A DNA stretch of 64,000 nt from Pseudomonas alkylphenolica (GCF_016009175.1 NZ_JADUCM010000001.1:186001-250000); one strand, 5' to 3'. Counted from the stretch's first letter, positions 40,654-51,099 are shown. Notes: a model not told the origin generated them from the letters alone. Program-made: numbers and translations.

Positions 40654-43134
40654 ATGTTTCAGGTGTACAAAACGGGGCGTCTGGCGACGGCAGTGAAGGC
40701 CGGGTTGCTGGCAACAGGGATGGTCGGCGTCTGGTCCACGGCAGCGCTGGCGGCGCAGGTGCCTGCGCAACAGCAGCAGGCGGTGAAAGCCTTCGACATT
40801 CCCGCCGGCAGCCTGACCGAAGTGCTCAGCCGTTTCGCCAGTGCGGCGGGTGCCGCCATTTCCTTTGATGCACGCCAGATCGACGGCGTGAAATCTCCGG
40901 GCCTGCAAGGTCAGTACGGCATCAACGAAGGCTTTGCGCGGATTCTGCTGGGCAGCGGGCTGCAAGCCGAACCCCAGGCCAACGGCACCTATGTACTGCG
41001 GCCAGTCGTGGCTGCGGGCTCGGCGCTGGAGCTGGGCGCTACCAACATCGATGGCCAGGTGCTGGGTGCGACCACCGAATACAGTGGCTCGTACACCACC
41101 GGGGCGGTCACCATCGGCAAGGGCGAGCACTCGCTCAGGGAAACACCGCAGTCGGTCACGGTGATGACGCGCAAGATGCTCGATGACCAGAACCTGAACA
41201 CCATCGATCAGGTCATGGAAAAGACGCCGGGCATCACCGTCTACGACTCGACCATGGGGGGCAAGTACTTCTACTCGCGCGGCTTTCGCATGTCGGGCCA
41301 GTACCAGTACGACGGCGTGCCGCTGGACATGGGCAACCTCTACGTTCAGGCCGACAGTTTCAGCGGCGACATGGCCTACTATGACCGCGTTGAAATCCTG
41401 CGGGGCGCTGCGGGCATGATGAAAGGTGCTGGCGGTACTGCCGGAGGCGTGAACTTCGTGCGCAAACGCGGCCAGGCCACCGCACACACCGACATCACCT
41501 TGTCCGGTGGCACTTGGGACAACTACCGCGGGCAAGTCGACACGGGTGGCCCGCTGAACGAGACGGGTACGCTGCGCGGACGCGCCGTGGTCGCCGAGCA
41601 GAGCCGGCATTACGCGATTGACGACGCCAACCGCAAAGACCAGGTGTACTACGGCGCCCTCGACGCCGACCTGAGCCCCGACACCACCGTCGGCGTCGGC
41701 CTTGCCTATGAAGACGTGGATGCCAACCCGTGCTGGGGCGGCCTGCCGCGTTACCGCGATGGCAGCGACATCAAGCTCAGCCGCTCGACCTGCCTAGATC
41801 CCTCGTGGAACACCTGGCGCAGTCAGCGCACCACAGTCTTCGGTGATGTGAACCACCGCATCAACGACGACTGGGCACTGAAGGTTGCCGGCGTCTATAC
41901 CAAGAACACCCAGGACATCAAATACGCCTTCGCCTCCGGCGCCGTGACGCCTGGCATCAATACCACCGGCATGCTCGGCAGCATGTATGACTACGACCAG
42001 GTCGACTATGGCCTGGATGCGTATGTGGACGGCAAGTTCGAGGGCTTTGGCCAGCAACATGAACTCGTGTTGGGCGCCAACGCCAGTCGCTCGAAAAAGG
42101 ATGACTTCTACTCGGTGGCCTTCTTGGCGCAACGGCAGAACGTGTTCAACCCTGACAAACATATTCCCGAGCCGGATGACAGCTACTTCATCGACAACGC
42201 GTCTCGTGGTGGGCCGGTCAATACCGTGATCAAGCAGAAGGGCGTCTACTCGACCCTGCGGTTGAAACTGGCGGACCCGCTGACGGTTGTCGTCGGTGGC
42301 CGGGTGAGCTGGTACAACGCCGATACCGATTCAGTGTTCATCAATTCGGGTACTTCGGAGCACTCCAGCACCACCGAGAGCGGGCAGGTCACGCCGTTTG
42401 CCGGTGTGCTGCTGGACCTGAACGAAAACCTGACCGCCTACGCCAGCTATTCGGACATTTTCACCCCGCAAGGCAACTACCGCTCCGAAGACGGTTCGGC
42501 ACTCAAGCCGCTGGTTGGCCAGAGCTATGAGCTGGGGATCAAGGGTGCCTGGTTTGACGGGCGGCTGAACAGCGCCTTCAACCTGTTCCGGACAATCCAG
42601 AAGGACCAGGCCCAGACCGACTTCAATTCTTCCTGCCCTTCGTCCGACGGTTACTGCTATGTCAACTCTGGCAAGGTGCGCGCCCAGGGTTTCGAGGCCG
42701 AGATCAGTGGTGAGGTGATCGAACGCTTGCAACTGCTGGCGGGGTACACCTACACCCAGACCAAAACCCTGGAGGACCTCGACAGCAGCCTGAATGGTGC
42801 AGCCTTCAACAGCTATGTACCGCGGCACGTGTTGCGCCTGTGGGGCGACTACGCACTGAGCGGGCCGCTCGAGCGCTTCACGCTGGGTGCTGGCGTCAGT
42901 GCGCAAAGCGACAACTTCCGCGTGTCACCGGCCACGGGCGAGAAAATCAGTCAGGCGGGTTATGCGGTGTGGAACGGCCGCATCGGCTACCGCATCGACG
43001 AAACCTGGTCGGTTGCGCTCAACGGCAACAACCTGTTCGACAAGCGCTACTACGCCACCATCGGTACCGAGAACTTCGGTAACTACTACGGTGACCCACG
43101 CAACTTCATGGTGTCGGTAAAGGCGAGCTTCTGA
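40654..43134 (+). CDS. TonB-dependent siderophore receptor with STN domain (1)
   Basis: 826 residues. After a signal peptide ending near TAALA comes the STN signalling domain (KAFDIPAGSLTEVLSRFASA, RILLGSGLQAEPQANGTYVL), then the TonB-box/plug region (SLRETPQSVTVMTRKMLDDQ, EILRGAAGMMKGAGGTAGGV) and a 22-strand-type barrel ending NFMVSVKASF. STN plus the preceding FecI/FecR pair marks it as a self-inducing ferric-siderophore transducer. The siderophore cannot be named. The ATG follows GGGGGAGGG. Confidence 0.95.
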   Translation: MFQVYKTGRLATAVKAGLLATGMVGVWSTAALAAQVPAQQQQAVKAFDIPAGSLTEVLSRFASAAGAAISFDARQIDGVKSPGLQGQYGINEGFARILLGSGLQAEPQANGTYVLRPVVAAGSALELGATNIDGQVLGATTEYSGSYTTGAVTIGKGEHSLRETPQSVTVMTRKMLDDQNLNTIDQVMEKTPGITVYDSTMGGKYFYSRGFRMSGQYQYDGVPLDMGNLYVQADSFSGDMAYYDRVEILRGAAGMMKGAGGTAGGVNFVRKRGQATAHTDITLSGGTWDNYRGQVDTGGPLNETGTLRGRAVVAEQSRHYAIDDANRKDQVYYGALDADLSPDTTVGVGLAYEDVDANPCWGGLPRYRDGSDIKLSRSTCLDPSWNTWRSQRTTVFGDVNHRINDDWALKVAGVYTKNTQDIKYAFASGAVTPGINTTGMLGSMYDYDQVDYGLDAYVDGKFEGFGQQHELVLGANASRSKKDDFYSVAFLAQRQNVFNPDKHIPEPDDSYFIDNASRGGPVNTVIKQKGVYSTLRLKLADPLTVVVGGRVSWYNADTDSVFINSGTSEHSSTTESGQVTPFAGVLLDLNENLTAYASYSDIFTPQGNYRSEDGSALKPLVGQSYELGIKGAWFDGRLNSAFNLFRTIQKDQAQTDFNSSCPSSDGYCYVNSGKVRAQGFEAEISGEVIERLQLLAGYTYTQTKTLEDLDSSLNGAAFNSYVPRHVLRLWGDYALSGPLERFTLGAGVSAQSDNFRVSPATGEKISQAGYAVWNGRIGYRIDETWSVALNGNNLFDKRYYATIGTENFGNYYGDPRNFMVSVKASF

Positions 43135-43148
43135 TTGGCGGTTCACGA

Positions 43149-43340
43149 CGTAGGAGCCAGGCTTGCCGGCGAACCAGGCACCGCGGTGCCCCTGATGCAC
43201 CGCGTCATCGTTTTCGCGGGCAAGCCACGCTCCTACAGGTGGTGTCGACGTAGGAGCCAGGCTTGCCGGCGAACCAGGCACCGCGGTGCGCCTGATCCAC
43301 CGCGTCATCGTTTTTCGCGGGCAAGCCACGCTCCTACAGG
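43149..43340. repeat. Two tandem 100-bp REP-pair units
   Basis: Units start at 43151 and 43251, 100 bp apart. Each begins TAGGAGCCAGGCTTGCCGGC and ends GCGGGCAAGCCACGCTCCTA, with a spacer containing CAGGCACCGCGGTG that differs from the spacer of the 107-bp array. The gap 43135-43454 holds only this array plus the leader of the second sigma factor. Confidence 0.85.
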
Positions 43341-43411
43341 TTGGGGTGCAGCGCTAACGTCACGGAGATAGAACAAAGGTCAGTTTCATTGCCTGAGGCC
43401 TGTCGCCTGAG

Positions 43412-43430
43412 TAGAATGCGATTAATTATC
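43412..43430. promoter_or_regulatory. Fur box-like site before second sigma factor
   Basis: TAGAATGCGATTAATTATC matches the Fur consensus at 13 of 19 positions and lies 24 nt before the ATG at 43455. The match is weaker than the one at 39047, but the position is equivalent. Confidence 0.5.
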
Positions 43431-43454
43431 AATCATATTCTTTCCGGGATGCCG

Positions 43455-43970
43455 ATGCGCAGCGACGACACACTAGGTATTGCAGATCTAGGGCTGCTCT
43501 ATCGCACCCACCACTCCTGGTTGCACGGCTGGCTAAGCCGACGCACCGGATGCCGCGAAAATGCGGCAGATCTGGCTCAGGACACCTTCGTACGTCTGCT
43601 CAAATCCCGTCAGTCCAGCCCGTTGCGCGAACCGCGTGCCTACCTGAGCAGCATCGCCCGTGGTCTGATGATCGATCAGTACCGTCGTCGCGAACTCGAA
43701 CGTGCCTACCTGGAGAGCGTCTCGTTACTGCCTCAACAAGAGGTGCCCTCGGAAGAAAGCCGGCTGCTGATTCTGGATGCGCTCGAACGTATAGATCGCA
43801 TGCTCGATATGCTCAAACCGCGAGTTCGCCAGGCATTTCTATTGGCTCAGCTCGACGGTTTGACCTGCCCGCAAATTGCCGAAAAGCTGGGTGTTTCCCG
43901 CGCGACGGTGGAACGCGACCTGGCCAAGGCCCTGCAGCACTGCTATCGCTTGCGTTATGTCGAAGGTTGA
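43455..43970 (+). CDS. FecI-type ECF sigma factor (module 2)
   Basis: 171 residues from the ATG at 43455, the same length as the module 1 sigma factor; an ATG at 43449 would add two residues. Region 2 (CRENAADLAQDTFVRLLKSR, PRAYLSSIARGLMIDQYRRR) and region 4 (LLAQLDGLTCPQIAEKLGVS, RATVERDLAKAL) are complete. The two sigma factors are clearly paralogous but diverged, so each module probably has its own specificity. Overlaps the fecR gene by 14 bp. Confidence 0.93.
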   Translation: MRSDDTLGIADLGLLYRTHHSWLHGWLSRRTGCRENAADLAQDTFVRLLKSRQSSPLREPRAYLSSIARGLMIDQYRRRELERAYLESVSLLPQQEVPSEESRLLILDALERIDRMLDMLKPRVRQAFLLAQLDGLTCPQIAEKLGVSRATVERDLAKALQHCYRLRYVEG

Positions 43971-44943
43971 GCCTCAGGCGCTGGATCCGGCCGTTGTCGA
44001 CCAGGCCATTCACTGGCAGGTCTGCCTGCGCTTCAATCAGGCCGATGAGCAAACCCGGCGCACGTTCGAGCACTGGTTGCAGCAGCGCCCGGAGCATGTG
44101 CTGGCGTGGCAGCGTCTGGAAGCACTCGGGGATGAGTTCGCCGGCATTCCAGCGCAATTGGCCCGGCACACCCTCTACGGCACAAACCATGGCATGCGTC
44201 GACGGGAAAGCCTGAAACTACTGGGCCTGTTGGCCACTGTTGGCGGAGCAGCGTGGCTCGGCCGCGATTACACACCGCTGCCGGCCATGCTTGCACAGCA
44301 GAGCAGCAGCACCGGCGAGCAACGCAGCTTCCAGCTCGATGATGGCAGCCTTGTCCAGCTCAATAGCGACAGCGCTGTCGACAGCGATTTCGACGCACAA
44401 CGACGCCTGATCATTCTGCGGCGCGGTGAAATCATCGTGAATGTCGGCACGGATGAAAACCGGGCGCAACCCCGACCCTTCTGGGTACAGACACGCGACG
44501 GGGTCATGCGCGCCCAGAGTCCCCGCTTCCTGGCGCGCGAGCGTGACGACGGCACCTTGCTCGCGGTTCAAGGGGGGGCAGTTACGGTGTTTCCAGGATC
44601 CGGTCAAACCCTTGCCGATGGCAGCAGCAGCGTCCAGGCCAGTGATCAGCTGCTGTTCACATCAAGCGGTGCCCGTGAGTTCCGGGATAACGGCCTTGAC
44701 CTATGGAGTTGGAGTGACGGGGTGATCAGCGCGCGCAATATGCGCCTGGGTGATTTCATTGTGGAGTTGTCGCGCTATCGCCCGGGTGTGTTGCGATGCG
44801 CCGAAGCGGTTGCTGGTCGTCGCGTTTCCGGCACCTTTCAGCTCGCCGACAACGATCAGGTGCTGGCATTGGTCGCGCAGTCACTGCACTTGCGCGTTGA
44901 TTATCGAACCCGTTTTTGGGTGACATTGAGCGCCACCAGCTGA
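43957..44943 (+). CDS. FecR-type anti-sigma factor (module 2)
   Basis: 328 residues from the ATG at 43957, 14 bp inside the sigma gene. Seen are the N-terminal VDQAIHWQVCLRFNQADEQT and FEHWLQQRPEHVLAWQRLEA, a membrane segment (SLKLLGLLATVGGAAWLG), the FecR domain (GEQRSFQLDDGSLVQLNSDS) and the C-terminal LSRYRPGVLRCAEAVAGRRV. Same role as the module 1 protein, transmitting receptor occupancy to its sigma factor. Confidence 0.93.
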   Translation: MSKVEPQALDPAVVDQAIHWQVCLRFNQADEQTRRTFEHWLQQRPEHVLAWQRLEALGDEFAGIPAQLARHTLYGTNHGMRRRESLKLLGLLATVGGAAWLGRDYTPLPAMLAQQSSSTGEQRSFQLDDGSLVQLNSDSAVDSDFDAQRRLIILRRGEIIVNVGTDENRAQPRPFWVQTRDGVMRAQSPRFLARERDDGTLLAVQGGAVTVFPGSGQTLADGSSSVQASDQLLFTSSGAREFRDNGLDLWSWSDGVISARNMRLGDFIVELSRYRPGVLRCAEAVAGRRVSGTFQLADNDQVLALVAQSLHLRVDYRTRFWVTLSATS

Positions 44944-45063
44944 GTTCTCGTGCACCTTGTGCCTACCTGAAAAAATAATGAGGTGATTTCTCATTCTCGT
45001 TCGACCTGTAAGGAAAGCCCACAGACAGGCCTCCCTGCCGAACCCCTTACACGGAGCGAGAAA

Positions 45064-47475
45064 ATGAGTTCGTCCCCGGTTTCACAGCGCCATCCTTTGA
45101 ATCGTGCCTTACGCGGTGCGCTCTTGGGGTTGATCGTCAGCAGCTACGCACTGCCGTCGCTGGCGCAATCTGCGAGCGCTGACCAGAGTAACCAGCTCCG
45201 GCAATGGAACATCACTGCCGGACCACTGGCGCCGGCGCTCGACCGTTTTGCGCGCGAAGCCGGCATCAGTCTTTCCTTCGATGCATCGAGCGTAGCCAAC
45301 CGCACGACGCAGGGTGTCAATGGCACGTTCGAAACCTCGGCAGCACTGTCAGCGTTGTTGCAGGGCAGCGAGTTGCAAAGCGAGCAGCAAGGCCCGAATG
45401 CGTACCTGCTAATACCGCAACAAAAACCCGCCGGCCCGCTTGAACTGGACGCCACCGACGTCGAGGACTACCGCCTGGCGCCGCTTATCATCAATGCCAA
45501 GGTCAAGGTCAATGCCGACGACGACACCAACTCGGTAGTCGCCAAAGAACTCTGGGTTGGCGGCAAAGTGGCGACCAGCATTCTCAACACACCGGCATCC
45601 GTGTCGGTTGTTACCCGCAAGGAAATGGAACAACGCAGTGTCAGTACCACGGAAGAGGCGCTGCAATACACCCCGGGTGTGGTCAGCGACTTTTATGGTA
45701 CGGACGATCGCAACGACTATTTCCAGATCCGCGGCTTCCAGGCCACCACCTACCGCGACGGCTTGACCCTGAGTTCGATGCGCGGCGTCCGCGAAGACCC
45801 GTTCGCCTATGAGCGCATCGAGATTCTACGGGGTGCCAACTCCACACTGTTCGGCCCGGCGGACCCGGGTGGTTCGGTGAACTTCGTGACCAAACAGCCG
45901 CGCTTCGAGCAGTTTGGCCAAGGCTACGTGACCTACGGTTCCTTCAACCATATCGAGACAGGCATTGATGTCGGCGATGCGCTGAACGACGAAAAAACCG
46001 TGGCCGGCCGCTTTACTGCCAAAGGGCAGAACAGCGACCGTGAGTATGACCATTCGCAGGACGACAACCAGTTGTTTATGGGGGGGCTGACCTGGGCGCC
46101 GACCGATTACACGTCGGCGACAATGGTGCTGGACTACCTCAAAACCGAAAGCTCGCCTAACAGCGGTGGCTATCCGCTGGACAAGGAATACGACCGCAGC
46201 GACTTTTATGGTGAGCCCAGCTACAACTTTCACGATGTCGAGCGTACCAGCCTCAGCGGCAACATCACCCACGATTTCGACAACGGTTTCGTGCTGCGCA
46301 GCAACCTGCGCTACAGCGAGTTGAGCGATGACTATGGCTACGTTTACCTGAGCGATAACGCCTCGCGCGTCGGCACCACGATTCCGCGCTATCTGTTGGG
46401 CACCGACAGTGACGCCAACCAGTTCAACGGCAACCTGATGCTGCAATACGATGCCCGCTTCGAGCATATCGACAGCAGTACCTTGGTAGGCGTGGAGTAT
46501 CTCGATTCGTCGACCAAAGAACGTTCGGTGTACGACCTCGCGTCACCCATCGACATTGCCAATCCGGTGTTCACCGGCGTTTCAAGTGCGCTCACGCCGT
46601 ATACCGGGAAAAAGAACGATGCGACGAACAAGGCTGTATTCCTCCAGCAGAACCTGTCGTTCTACGAGCGCTTTATCGTCACCGCCGGTATGCGCAACGA
46701 CTCCATGGAATTGTCCAGCAAGGGCTACAACCTGTACTCCAGCCCGGTGCAGTTTGATGATAACGACAACTTTTCCGAAACCTCCTACCGCGGTGCGTTG
46801 ACCTACATCGTCAACGATGAGGTTTCTACCTATGTGAGCATGGTGGAATCCGTCTCGCCACCCCAGGTCGGCGTTACACCGCAGACGGGCCGGCAGTACG
46901 AAGTGGGCGTGAAGTACTCGCCGATGGAGATTGACGCTCTGTTCTCTGCAGCTGTTTATGACCTGACCCAGGAAAACGTCACCATCGCCGTGGTGCTACC
47001 GAGCGGCATCATTGAACAGCAGACGGTGGGCGAGTCACGGGTACGCGGTCTCGACCTGGAGGCCAAAGCGCAAGTCACGCAGAACCTCAGCCTGATTGGT
47101 GGCTACTCCTACATGGAGTCCGAAGTACTGCGTGGTTCGTTGTACGACGGCAGCTCCCTCAAGGGCAATGAGTTCACCACGGCACCGAAGCATTCCGCTT
47201 CGCTGTGGAGTTACTACGATGTGCCCGGCACCGACGTGAGTGTTGGCCTGGGTGCACGCTATGTCGGCGCCTACTACCTGGACGCCGCCAACACCGGCAA
47301 AACCGATGGCACGACGTTGTTCGACGCCGCCTTCAACTACCAGATCGCCAAAGGCACTGACCTGGCGGTAAACGTCAGCAACCTGCTGGATGAGCAACAC
47401 GTGGTCGGTTCCGGCACGGCGAACTATTACAACCCGGGACGCGAGATTACCGCCAAGGTGAGTTACAGCTGGTAA
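45064..47475 (+). CDS. TonB-dependent siderophore receptor with STN domain (2)
   Basis: 803 residues from the ATG at 45064, after GGAG. A signal peptide (SSYALPSLAQSASA) is followed by the STN domain (RQWNITAGPLAPALDRFARE, LLQGSELQSEQQGPNAYLLI), plug (ILNTPASVSVVTRKEMEQRS, ERIEILRGANSTLFGPADPG) and barrel ending REITAKVSYSW. The GPADPGGSVNFVTKQP run is characteristic of FoxA/FhuE-like hydroxamate receptors, so a hydroxamate ferric siderophore is a reasonable guess. The arylsulfatase gene starts 148 nt later, beyond its own promoter element. Confidence 0.95.
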   Translation: MSSSPVSQRHPLNRALRGALLGLIVSSYALPSLAQSASADQSNQLRQWNITAGPLAPALDRFAREAGISLSFDASSVANRTTQGVNGTFETSAALSALLQGSELQSEQQGPNAYLLIPQQKPAGPLELDATDVEDYRLAPLIINAKVKVNADDDTNSVVAKELWVGGKVATSILNTPASVSVVTRKEMEQRSVSTTEEALQYTPGVVSDFYGTDDRNDYFQIRGFQATTYRDGLTLSSMRGVREDPFAYERIEILRGANSTLFGPADPGGSVNFVTKQPRFEQFGQGYVTYGSFNHIETGIDVGDALNDEKTVAGRFTAKGQNSDREYDHSQDDNQLFMGGLTWAPTDYTSATMVLDYLKTESSPNSGGYPLDKEYDRSDFYGEPSYNFHDVERTSLSGNITHDFDNGFVLRSNLRYSELSDDYGYVYLSDNASRVGTTIPRYLLGTDSDANQFNGNLMLQYDARFEHIDSSTLVGVEYLDSSTKERSVYDLASPIDIANPVFTGVSSALTPYTGKKNDATNKAVFLQQNLSFYERFIVTAGMRNDSMELSSKGYNLYSSPVQFDDNDNFSETSYRGALTYIVNDEVSTYVSMVESVSPPQVGVTPQTGRQYEVGVKYSPMEIDALFSAAVYDLTQENVTIAVVLPSGIIEQQTVGESRVRGLDLEAKAQVTQNLSLIGGYSYMESEVLRGSLYDGSSLKGNEFTTAPKHSASLWSYYDVPGTDVSVGLGARYVGAYYLDAANTGKTDGTTLFDAAFNYQIAKGTDLAVNVSNLLDEQHVVGSGTANYYNPGREITAKVSYSW

Positions 47476-47487
47476 GCCATGGTGCAG

Positions 47488-47533
47488 GCGCAAAGCACGG
47501 CCGTTTGAATTAGCGGCCTGGTTGAAAATGAAG
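47488..47533. promoter_or_regulatory. 46-bp conserved element, copy 1
   Basis: This stretch matches 52524-52569 at 38 of 46 positions without gaps. Conserved blocks are CACGGCCGTTTG, then ATTAG, then TGAAAATGAAG. It lies 91 nt before the arylsulfatase ATG, at promoter distance. Sharing it with a second unit 5 kb away suggests one regulator or promoter type. Confidence 0.6.
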
Positions 47534-47623
47534 ACGTCCCATCTTACAAACAAGAACTATTCTTTCGGGCTATCAACATGAACGCGAACGTAGTTTGTAC
47601 GCCTAAATGCAGGAGCAACACGG

Positions 47624-49975
47624 ATGAAATCCCGTTCTTGGCTCATTCTGATCTCGCTTGGCGCGCTACCACATCTCGCCGTGGCTGCCGATACCGCTGC
47701 TACGTGGCCCGATCGAACCGTTCTACCCATTCCGCTTTCGCCGTTCGCGGGCAAAATCGGCAAGGACTACACCCAGTCCCAGGAAGCCTGGCAGCAGGTA
47801 CCCACGGCTCCCAAGGACGCCCCCAATGTGCTGATCATCCTGCTCGATGACGTGGGTTTCGGGCAAAGCAGCACCTTCGGCGGGCTGATCCCCACGCCTA
47901 ACCTGGACAAGCTCGCCTCTGAAGGCCTGCGCTTCAACCGCTTCCATACCACGGGCATCTGTGGGCCTTCGCGGGCGGCCCTGCTGACGGGGCGCAACCA
48001 TCACGACGCCGGCAACGGCTTCCTGATGGAGTGGGCCACCGGCCTGCCGAACTACAGCACCCTTATCCAGCGTGACACCGCCACCATCGGCGAGATTCTC
48101 AAAGATAACGGCTATAGCACCTCCTGGTTCGGCAAGAACCACAACACGCCGGACTGGGAGTCCTCGGCCGCGGGCCCTTTTGACCGCTGGCCGACCGGCC
48201 TGGGCTTTGAATACTTCTATGGTTTCAATGCCGGGGAAACCAATCAGTACTACCCCGTCTTGTTCGAAAACACCACGGCCGTGGAACCGGCCACGCAACC
48301 CGAGCAGGGCTATCACCTGATGACGGACATGACCGACAGGGCCATTTCCAGGCTGCGCTACACCAAGAGTGTGGCCCCGGAAAAGCCCTACTTCATGTAC
48401 TTCGCCCCAGGTGCCATGCATGCACCGCATCAGGTGGCCAAGGAGTGGCGTGACAAGTTCAAGGGCCAGTTCGACATGGGCTGGGAGAAATACAGGGAGA
48501 TGGTTTTCAAGCGCCAGCTGGAGATGGGCATCGTTCCGCCGGACACCAAGCTGACACCAAGGCCTGACTGGGTACCGGCCTGGGACAGCCTCTCTGCCGA
48601 CCAGAAAAAGCTCTACACGCGCCTGATGGAAAACTACGCCGGGTACTTCGCGTTCGCCGATCACGAGATCGGCCGCCTGCTCGACGCCGTCAAGACCGTG
48701 CCCGGTGCCGAGAACACCCTCATCATGTACGTGGTCGGTGACAACGGCGCCTCGGCCGAGGGCGGGCCCGACGGCACTATCAACGAGATCAAGTCGCTCA
48801 ATGGCGAGAAGACCACCATTGAACAGACCCTCAAGTACTACGACGAGATCGGCGGGCCCACCACCGAGGCTCACTATCCGGTAGGTTGGGCCTGGGCGGG
48901 AAATACACCGTTCCAGTGGGTCAAGCAGGTTGCCTCTCACCTGGGCGGTACCCGCAACCCGATGGTGGTGTCGTGGCCCGCCAGGATCAAACCCGATCCC
49001 AAGCCCCGGGACCAGTTCGTTCATCTGGTCGATGTTGTGCCGACGCTCCTCGATGCTGCCCACCTGCCGATGCCGGTGAGCGTCAACGGTGTCCAGCAGA
49101 AGCCGCTGGCGGGGGCGTCCTTCCTGAATGTGTTCAGTGATGCCAAAGCGCCGTCGCCACGCACCGAGCAATACTTCGAAGTGCTGTCCAACCGGTCCAT
49201 CTTCGCCGATGGCTGGAAGGCCAATGCCCAGCACACGCTGCCCTGGCGGCAGGACCTGGCGCCCGGCAAATGGGACGAAGACAAGTGGGAGCTGTACAAC
49301 CTGGACAAGGACTTCAGCGAAGCCAACGACCTGGCCGCGCAGATGCCGGACAAGGTCAAGGAAATGAAGGCCAAGTTCGACGAGCAGGCCACCCGCTACA
49401 GTGTCTACCCGCTGGATGACCGCGGTGCGGCGCGTCTTCGGGTGCCCAAGCCCGGGGTCCCCGGCTCAACCCCCGGTGCGACGCAGTTCACGTACTACGC
49501 TGGCGCGACCCGCCTGGCCGAGTCCGCCGCGCCCAACATGAAAAACCGCTCGTGGAAAGTCACCGCGCAGATCGATACCCACAGTGATGCGGACAGCGGC
49601 GTCATCATGGCGATAGGGGGCGTATCGGCGGGCATGTCGCTGTACCTCGACAAGGGCAAGCCCGTGTTCCACTACAACTGGTTCGAAGAAAACCGCTACA
49701 GCGTGGCCTCCACTCAGGCCGTCCCCAAAGGCAAGAGTACCGTGGAGCTGGACTTCGCCTACGACGGCGATGGCGCGGGCAAGGGCGGCACCGCCACGAT
49801 ACTCATCGATGGCAAGAAGGTCGCCGAAGGCCGGGTCGAGAAAACCGTGGCAGGACGTTTTGGCATCGACACCTTCGGAATTGGCGAGGACAGTGGCCAA
49901 CCCGTGGTCAACACGTACAAACCGCCCTTCAGGTTCGAAGGTGATATCGCCAAGGTCGTGATCGACCTGAAGTGA
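47624..49975 (+). CDS. Exported Cys-type arylsulfatase
   Basis: 783 residues. The signal peptide [20 protein letters not shown] ends near AVAA. The sulfatase metal motif LLDDVGFG (Asp75, Asp76) is followed by the active-site sequence Cys113-G-P-S-R117 in [16 protein letters not shown]. That cysteine is oxidised to formylglycine in Cys-type sulfatases. The C-terminal ~180 residues form an extra beta-rich domain. It hydrolyses sulfate esters and is predicted to act outside the cytoplasm. A formylglycine-generating enzyme gene lies 14 nt downstream, as the Cys-type site requires. GGAG-like AGGAGC precedes the ATG. Confidence 0.95.
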   Translation: MKSRSWLILISLGALPHLAVAADTAATWPDRTVLPIPLSPFAGKIGKDYTQSQEAWQQVPTAPKDAPNVLIILLDDVGFGQSSTFGGLIPTPNLDKLASEGLRFNRFHTTGICGPSRAALLTGRNHHDAGNGFLMEWATGLPNYSTLIQRDTATIGEILKDNGYSTSWFGKNHNTPDWESSAAGPFDRWPTGLGFEYFYGFNAGETNQYYPVLFENTTAVEPATQPEQGYHLMTDMTDRAISRLRYTKSVAPEKPYFMYFAPGAMHAPHQVAKEWRDKFKGQFDMGWEKYREMVFKRQLEMGIVPPDTKLTPRPDWVPAWDSLSADQKKLYTRLMENYAGYFAFADHEIGRLLDAVKTVPGAENTLIMYVVGDNGASAEGGPDGTINEIKSLNGEKTTIEQTLKYYDEIGGPTTEAHYPVGWAWAGNTPFQWVKQVASHLGGTRNPMVVSWPARIKPDPKPRDQFVHLVDVVPTLLDAAHLPMPVSVNGVQQKPLAGASFLNVFSDAKAPSPRTEQYFEVLSNRSIFADGWKANAQHTLPWRQDLAPGKWDEDKWELYNLDKDFSEANDLAAQMPDKVKEMKAKFDEQATRYSVYPLDDRGAARLRVPKPGVPGSTPGATQFTYYAGATRLAESAAPNMKNRSWKVTAQIDTHSDADSGVIMAIGGVSAGMSLYLDKGKPVFHYNWFEENRYSVASTQAVPKGKSTVELDFAYDGDGAGKGGTATILIDGKKVAEGRVEKTVAGRFGIDTFGIGEDSGQPVVNTYKPPFRFEGDIAKVVIDLK

Positions 49976-49989
49976 CCCAGGAGGAGTGC

Positions 49990-51099
49990 ATGGGAGTAAG
50001 GACGCGACGCGTGGGACTCTGGCTGGTACTGCTGTTGCCGGTAGGGGCTGGCCTTTCCTACGCCGGGTACCAACACTGGCGGGGGCCGGCGCCGTTGACC
50101 GTGGGGGACGGGCAATCCGGCCCCCTGAACATGGTCTGGATTCCCGCCGGCGAGTTTCTCATGGGCAGCAACCATGACAAGGCGCTGCCCAATGAGCGCC
50201 CGGCGCACAAGGTGCGGGTCGACGGCTACTGGGTAGACCGCTACGACGTCACCAACGCCGACTTTGCACGGTTCGTCGAACAGACAGGCTATGTCACCAC
50301 GGCGGAGCGCAAGCCTGAATGGGAAGACCTGAAGGTGCAATTGCCCCCCGGCACGCCAAGGCCGGACGACAGCCTGCTGGTCCCCGGGGCGATGGTTTTC
50401 GTCGGTAGCGACCGCCCCGTGCCGCTGGATGACTTCAGCCAGTGGTGGGCGTTTGTGCCGGGTGCCAGCTGGCGACACCCCACCGGCCCGCAAAGCTCGA
50501 TCGAAGGCAAAGAACTGCACCCGGTCGTGCAGGTGTCCTATGCCGATGTGCAGGCCTACGCCCACTGGGCGAACAAGCGGCTGCTCACCGAGGCCGAATG
50601 GGAATACGCCGCCCGCGGTGGGCTCGAGCAGGCCACTTACGCCTGGGGCAACGAGTTTGCGCCCGGGGGCGAGCGAATGACCAATACCTGGATTGAGGAG
50701 CAACCCTTTCCGGTGACCAGCGCCAGCACGCTGTTCAAGATTGGCACCAAGCCTGTCGCCAGTTACCGGCCCAACGCCTACGGTCTCTACGACATGTCCG
50801 GGAACGTCTGGCAGTGGGTCGCCGACTGGTACCGCAGTGATGCCTTCAAGGCCGTTGCCGGGCGTTCGGACGGAGGGGTAACGATCAACCCGATTGGGCC
50901 TGCCAGCAGTTATGACGCCGCATCAGCCGCCGTCAATGCTCCCCAGCGGGTCATCCGGGGTGGTTCATTCCTGTGCAGCGACAGCTATTGCACCAGCTTT
51001 CGCACCAGCGCCAGGCAAGGCTCCGACCCTGCCAATCCGATGTCCCATCTCGGGTTCCGCCTGGCGATGAGCAATGCACAGTGGGAAGCGTCGAACTGA
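49990..51099 (+). CDS. Formylglycine-generating enzyme (sulfatase-modifying), membrane-anchored
   Basis: 369 residues from the ATG at 49990 (GGAGGAG upstream). An N-terminal hydrophobic segment (VGLWLVLLLPVGAGLSYAGY) probably anchors it in the membrane with the enzyme in the periplasm. The FGE-sulfatase fold shows MVWIPAGEFLMGSN, KRLLTEAEWEYAARGG, GLYDMSGNVWQWVADW and RGGSFLCSDSYC with the catalytic Cys329 and Cys334. These copper-dependent enzymes convert the sulfatase cysteine to formylglycine. The gene is co-transcribed with its likely substrate, the arylsulfatase. Confidence 0.95.
   Translation: MGVRTRRVGLWLVLLLPVGAGLSYAGYQHWRGPAPLTVGDGQSGPLNMVWIPAGEFLMGSNHDKALPNERPAHKVRVDGYWVDRYDVTNADFARFVEQTGYVTTAERKPEWEDLKVQLPPGTPRPDDSLLVPGAMVFVGSDRPVPLDDFSQWWAFVPGASWRHPTGPQSSIEGKELHPVVQVSYADVQAYAHWANKRLLTEAEWEYAARGGLEQATYAWGNEFAPGGERMTNTWIEEQPFPVTSASTLFKIGTKPVASYRPNAYGLYDMSGNVWQWVADWYRSDAFKAVAGRSDGGVTINPIGPASSYDAASAAVNAPQRVIRGGSFLCSDSYCTSFRTSARQGSDPANPMSHLGFRLAMSNAQWEASN

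Noticed and set aside
47723..49234. A 503-codon minus-strand frame
   Set aside because: It mirrors the arylsulfatase gene, whose catalytic motifs and signal peptide are intact.
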